NCBI RefSeq assembly: GCF_000382425.1 | Contig: NZ_KB908293.1 | Location: forward strand, 186,001 to 250,000 | Direction of reading: 5' to 3' | Origin: Empedobacter brevis NBRC 14943 = ATCC 43319 | GTDB lineage: Bacteria > Bacteroidota > Bacteroidia > Flavobacteriales > Weeksellaceae | DNA: 64,000 nt | Notes under the pieces: model-generated | What the model was told of the DNA's origin: nothing | Seen by the model: the letters and a program-made list of their open reading frames with translations, nothing else | Database searches by the model: none | Part shown: piece by piece, positions 60,081 to 64,000 of the stretch | How the letters are laid out: each line of letters opens with the position of its first letter | Numbering within the stretch: position 1 is the first letter of the stretch | Program-made: the position numbers and the translations under genes

Positions 60081-60118
60081 TAAAGTCTAGCACATATTTT
60101 GCTAGGCTTTATTTTTTT
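60081..60118 (+). terminator. Terminator after pdhB
   Basis: AAAGTCTAGCA / TGCTAGGCTTT with one mismatch, followed by a T-run. Confidence 0.75.
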
Positions 60119-60133
60119 AACCAAATCTTATTG

Positions 60134-62671
60134 ATGAAAAGTTATATAACAGCTGTTTTTTTAGTTGTTTTGACGTCTTTGCACGCTCAAGTAAAAATTC
60201 AGGGAAAAGTGATCGATTCTGAAACATTGAAACCGATTCCTTATGCAGATATACGTTTACCGGAGTTAAAAGTTAGTGCTACATCCAACTCAGATGGAAC
60301 TTTTTATATCGAATCTGCTTCAAATACAAATAAAATTGTTGTTTCTAAAAGTGGTTATGAGACTGCTGATTATATCATTGAAAATAAAATCGATTATAAT
60401 TTTATTGCTCAACTATTTCTAGCTGAAAATGATACAGAAACAGACGATGATCAATCTGTAGAATTGAAAGAAGCCGTCGTTTCTGCAAAGAAAAAACGTG
60501 TCAAGAAAAAAGAAAATCCTGCTTATGCAATTTTACGTGAAGTTTGGAAACGAAAAAAGAAAAACGGATTGAAACTGACTCCTCATTATCAGTACGACGA
60601 ATATGAAAAATTGCAATTTGATATCAGTAATATCGATTCCACTTTCATGAAACGTAAGATTTTCAAAGGGATGGAGTTTGTTTTTGAGAAAGTAGATACT
60701 TCTTCAATCAACGGGAAAACGTATTTACCCGCTTTCTTAAACGAATCGATCTATAAAATAGCAGGAATCAATAAACCTTCTACAAAAGAGCGCCGTGAAT
60801 TAATTGCAAACAAAACCTCAGGTTTCGAGAAAAATGAAGTCGTTGCTGCGACAGTAAAAAACTTATTCCGGGATATTGACATTTACGATAATCGTGTTAA
60901 TATTTTAGACATTAAATTTGTAAGTCCTATCGCTACCGATGGTTTTGCGGTTTATGATTACGAACTAAAAGATACGATTGATGTCGATGGAGTAGAATCT
61001 TATCGAATCAAATATTATCCTCGCCGTGAAGGTGAATTAACTTTCAAAGGAGAATTATTTATTTCGAAAGATGCTTATGCTGTGAAAGAAGTTGTAATGG
61101 AGACAACGAAAGAAATCAATGTAAATTTTATCCGTAATATTTTTATGAATTTACAATATGATATTCCTAACGATTCTATTTTCTATCCGAAAAAAGAATA
61201 TGCAATGTTAGATATGTCATTATTGAGTAAAAAAGAAAATTCGAAAGGTATTTTTGCTCATAAAACGGTAAATTATTACAATTACGATTTTGACACAACC
61301 CATCCGGAAACTTATTATTATGAAAAATTAGATCCTGCCAAAGCTGCTTTAAATGAAAAAGATAATCAGTTTTGGGCGGAAAACCGTCCCGAAGTTTTAA
61401 CAAAAGATCAAGAAGGTATTTACGAAACTTTAGAACAATTAAATAAAATCCCAAAGTTCAATAACATTGTAAAAGCAATTGAAATTTTTGGATCAGGTTA
61501 CTACAATGTAGGAAAGGCAATCGATATCGGTAATTTGTATTCGTCATTTGGATACAACCAAATTGAAGGTATCCGTTTGAGAGCCGGAGCCCGTACTTAT
61601 TTTTCGCAGAATGACATGTGGCGTGCACAAGGTTTCTTAGCTTATGGTTTTAAAGACAATAAATTCAAATACGGTGCAGATTTCCGTTATATGTTTAATC
61701 GCTACAACCGCTTTCAGGTCGGAATTGGAACAAAGCGTGATGTAGAACAATTGGCAGCAACTTTAACGGCTTCAGATGGAATTATGACACGTAGTTTTGC
61801 TTCCTCATCCATTATTAATCAAGGCGATAATACTTTTTTAAGTAACAATCATTTGACGAATGTTTACACTTCGATAGAACCTTGGAAAAATGTAACGTTT
61901 CGAGTAGATGGAAATTACCAATTAATCAAACCTGCCGATGCAGAACATTTTTCAATTGCCTATGAAAAGGACGGAAAAATAAAAGAAACCTTAACAAATT
62001 CTAGTGTAAGTGTATCAATTATAGCTCGTCCCGGAGCCAAATACTCACAATATGGGATTGACCGTTATGAAATGACAACACTTGCTCCAACATTAATGTT
62101 ACGTTATACAAAAGGATTGAAAGGAGTCATCAATTCAGATTTTGAATACGATAAACTTCAATTCTTATACACTCAGCCAATTTTGATCGGCTCATTCGGA
62201 AAAACACTTTTAACTGTAGAAGCAGGAAAAACTTTTCAAGGAGTTCCTTTGTCTTTAATGAGTGCAATACCGGGTAACGAAAGTTATGGACAAGTATACG
62301 GGACATTTTCTCAGTTAGATTATTACGAATTTGTAACAGACCAATACGCCACATTAAATTGGGAACACCATTTTAATGGATGGATTTTAAACAAAGTCCC
62401 ATTCATCAAAAAATTAAAACTAAGAGAAGTTGGTTTCTTAAGAGCCGCTTATGGTGATATTTCTGAAAAAAGTAAAGCGATTAATCATTCGACAATCCAG
62501 TATTTCGCTCCTAATCAACAAATCTATTATGAATACGGTTTTGGAATAGAAAACATTGGTTTTGGAAACATTAGACCGATTCGAGTTGATTTTAATTGGC
62601 GCGGAAATTATAATAATTTGCCAGATGTTCGTAAATTTGGCGTGACAATCGGATTAGATTGGAATTTTTAA
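60134..62671 (+). CDS. DUF5686 outer-membrane protein with carboxypeptidase-like regulatory domain
   Basis: The 845-residue protein starts with a signal peptide (ITAVFLVVLTSLHAQ). Next comes a carboxypeptidase-D regulatory-like domain (VKIQGKVIDSETLKPIPYADI then KIVVSKSGYETADYII, about residues 20-85). The long C-terminal region matches DUF5686, predicted to form a beta-barrel ending in an aromatic residue (GLDWNF). These proteins are common in the Bacteroidota outer membrane; their function is not established. It is followed at 30 bases by ppa. Confidence 0.85.
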   Translation: MKSYITAVFLVVLTSLHAQVKIQGKVIDSETLKPIPYADIRLPELKVSATSNSDGTFYIESASNTNKIVVSKSGYETADYIIENKIDYNFIAQLFLAENDTETDDDQSVELKEAVVSAKKKRVKKKENPAYAILREVWKRKKKNGLKLTPHYQYDEYEKLQFDISNIDSTFMKRKIFKGMEFVFEKVDTSSINGKTYLPAFLNESIYKIAGINKPSTKERRELIANKTSGFEKNEVVAATVKNLFRDIDIYDNRVNILDIKFVSPIATDGFAVYDYELKDTIDVDGVESYRIKYYPRREGELTFKGELFISKDAYAVKEVVMETTKEINVNFIRNIFMNLQYDIPNDSIFYPKKEYAMLDMSLLSKKENSKGIFAHKTVNYYNYDFDTTHPETYYYEKLDPAKAALNEKDNQFWAENRPEVLTKDQEGIYETLEQLNKIPKFNNIVKAIEIFGSGYYNVGKAIDIGNLYSSFGYNQIEGIRLRAGARTYFSQNDMWRAQGFLAYGFKDNKFKYGADFRYMFNRYNRFQVGIGTKRDVEQLAATLTASDGIMTRSFASSSIINQGDNTFLSNNHLTNVYTSIEPWKNVTFRVDGNYQLIKPADAEHFSIAYEKDGKIKETLTNSSVSVSIIARPGAKYSQYGIDRYEMTTLAPTLMLRYTKGLKGVINSDFEYDKLQFLYTQPILIGSFGKTLLTVEAGKTFQGVPLSLMSAIPGNESYGQVYGTFSQLDYYEFVTDQYATLNWEHHFNGWILNKVPFIKKLKLREVGFLRAAYGDISEKSKAINHSTIQYFAPNQQIYYEYGFGIENIGFGNIRPIRVDFNWRGNYNNLPDVRKFGVTIGLDWNF

Positions 62672-62701
62672 ATAAAAAATAAATTAAATACATAGTTAAC
62701 A

Positions 62702-63184
62702 ATGACTTTTGATGCTATTATCGAAATCCCAAGAGGATCTCGCAACAAATATGAAATGGATCACGAAACAGGAAGAATCCGTTTTGACCGTGTTTTATAT
62801 TCACCGATGTTCTACCCTGCTGATTACGGTTTTGTAGAAAATACTTTAGCTTTAGACGGAGATCCAATCGACGTTTTAGTGTTCTTAACTGAACCAACAG
62901 TTCCTGGATGTGTAATTGAAGTAAAAACAATTGGGGTTTTGAACATGTCTGACGACAAAGGTCGTGATGAAAAATTAATTTGTGTACCTGTTGCTGATCC
63001 AACATGGAATCAATTGGAAAGCTTAGAGGACATGAACCCTCATACTTTAAAAGCAGTTGAACATTTCTTCAAAACATACAAAGATTTGGAAAACAAAACG
63101 TGTGAAATTGAAGGTTTCGGAGATAAAGCACAAGCTGAAAAATTGTTGCAAGAAGCGAGAGATCGTTTTGTTCCAGCACACTAA
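62702..63184 (+). CDS. ppa: Inorganic pyrophosphatase
   Basis: The 160-residue family I pyrophosphatase has catalytic residues in DGDPIDVLVF (about residues 59-68) and an EIPRGSRNKYEMD start (residues 7-19). MSDDKGRDEKLICVP (about 82-96) carries further metal ligands. It hydrolyses the pyrophosphate released by biosynthesis. A strong terminator follows. Confidence 0.95.
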   Translation: MTFDAIIEIPRGSRNKYEMDHETGRIRFDRVLYSPMFYPADYGFVENTLALDGDPIDVLVFLTEPTVPGCVIEVKTIGVLNMSDDKGRDEKLICVPVADPTWNQLESLEDMNPHTLKAVEHFFKTYKDLENKTCEIEGFGDKAQAEKLLQEARDRFVPAH

Positions 63185-63210
63185 ACAATAACATATTATC
63201 GTTTTATATA

Positions 63211-63244
63211 AATAGTCTTCATTTCTTTGAAGACTATTTTTTTA
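63211..63244 (+). terminator. Terminator after ppa
   Basis: AATAGTCTTCA / TGAAGACTATT, 11-bp stem, loop TTTCTT, T-run. Confidence 0.88.
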
Positions 63245-63323
63245 TGGTCTTTTTAATTGAAATCCTTTTGTTTATTGAATTGAAGTTATTAATTTCAAAT
63301 CTAATTAATACTTAGTTTCAATT

Positions 63324-64000
63324 ATGAAGAAAACACTTACACTTTCCTTAGCATTGCTAGGGCAGCTTATTTTTGCACAATACACAACGCCAAATGAAGG
63401 CAAAACCTATCGTATTGCAGACCTTGATGCTTTAACGGATATCCTTACATTTGATGAAGCATCTAATACTTATTTATTAACGGATGATTTAACCATTTCG
63501 GCAAATGATACATTTTTAGCCGATTCTGATTATACCTTAGTTATTTCTGAAGCTAAGCTTATAACAATTGCAGGTAAAATAGACATTAATGCTCCTAAAG
63601 AGATTTTATTTACGTCCGATTCTCCAGGTTCAAGTTATTTTAAAGGAATACGATTAGAAGAAGGTGCTATTGCAAGTTTCAATCATTTCAAAATGATTTA
63701 TGGAGGAGGAATCCGTTCTTTAAATGAAGCTTTTACAATGAATAATTCTGAAATTTCTTATCAATATGGGGGAACTTCTACTGGAGGAGCAATTAATTTT
63801 TCACGAGGAAATCCTATTATTAAAAATTCTATTTTCAAATTTAATAAAACTCCAGCTGTTGGTTCAGGAGCCAATCAAGCAGTTGCTTTAACTTTTGAAA
63901 ATAATCATTTAGAAGGAAATAATCAAGAAAACTCAAATCGCCCTCAAATTAATATGGGGCCAAGTGGAAACAACCCTACTACTATTCGTGGAAATACAAT
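63324..64000 (+). CDS. Secreted beta-helix-like protein, cut by window end
   Basis: An open frame begins at ATG 63324 with a signal peptide (LTLSLALLGQLIFAQ) and continues to the last base. The visible 225 residues contain regularly spaced short strands (LTISANDTFLADSDYTL, ITIAGKIDINAPKEI, AFTMNNSEISYQYGG, NPIIKNSIFKFNKT), typical of right-handed parallel beta-helix repeats found in surface or secreted proteins. The C-terminus, where a type IX sorting tail would be expected, is outside the window. Confidence 0.8.
   Translation, partial: MKKTLTLSLALLGQLIFAQYTTPNEGKTYRIADLDALTDILTFDEASNTYLLTDDLTISANDTFLADSDYTLVISEAKLITIAGKIDINAPKEILFTSDSPGSSYFKGIRLEEGAIASFNHFKMIYGGGIRSLNEAFTMNNSEISYQYGGTSTGGAINFSRGNPIIKNSIFKFNKTPAVGSGANQAVALTFENNHLEGNNQENSNRPQINMGPSGNNPTTIRGNT

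Overview
The window looks like a chromosome segment of a flavobacterium (Bacteroidota), probably a Weeksellaceae/Empedobacter-type organism. The DNA is AT-rich. Promoters have the Bacteroidota TTTG / TAnnTTTG form. A split surface protein ends in a type IX secretion (Por) sorting tail, and SusC-type B12 uptake genes and a tryptophanase (an indole-positive trait) are present. The species is an inference.

Layout: (1) 1-3040: housekeeping and surface genes, including an enoyl-CoA hydratase and the first part of a leucine-rich-repeat (LRR) surface protein. (2) 3009-19608: a 16.6 kb genomic island that splits the LRR gene at a 9-bp core (ATTTACAAG). Joining the two flanks at that core restores one 675-codon reading frame. 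The island carries a tyrosine integrase, an XRE regulator, a complete type-1 BREX phage-defence operon (brxA, brxB, brxC, pglX, pglZ, brxL), a small HUH endonuclease preceded by two triloop hairpins, and a short unlisted excisionase-like gene. (3) 20388-26170: the trp operon (trpE-G-D-C-F-B) behind a Trp-Trp-Trp leader peptide with a recognisable attenuator; trpA is missing. (4) 26231-26723: a tRNA cluster (three identical tRNA-Pro, one Arg, one Ser).

(5) 26702-40615: an integrative mobilizable element (IME) inserted in the 3' end of the last tRNA-Pro. It leaves a 27-bp direct repeat and carries its own integrase, an excisionase-like HTH protein, a replication ATPase, a primase and MobC/MobB mobilization proteins. 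At its left end is the most interesting object in the window: a tyrosine recombinase gene transcribed away from an array of six gene cassettes, each ending in a roughly 135-bp imperfect palindrome that behaves like an integron attC site. In five of the six cassettes the first 9-10 bases are the exact (or, in cassette 3, 9-base) reverse complement of the bases that open the palindrome at the cassette's own 3' end. This is the structure expected if each cassette circularises and recombines by its ends. The recombinase lacks the extra segment that defines classical IntI integrases. I read this as an integron-like system distinct from known IntI integrons, riding on an IME.

(6) 40658-64000: ordinary chromosome. 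It holds membrane transport, ketopantoate reductase, an amino-acid permease, thioredoxin, two initiator tRNAs, a LOG-family protein, a thioesterase behind an apparently orphan cobalamin riboswitch, tryptophanase, an M28 peptidase, tadA, rarD, a riboswitch-controlled btuB plus BtuG-like lipoprotein pair, pdhB, a DUF5686 outer-membrane protein, inorganic pyrophosphatase and a secreted protein cut by the window end.
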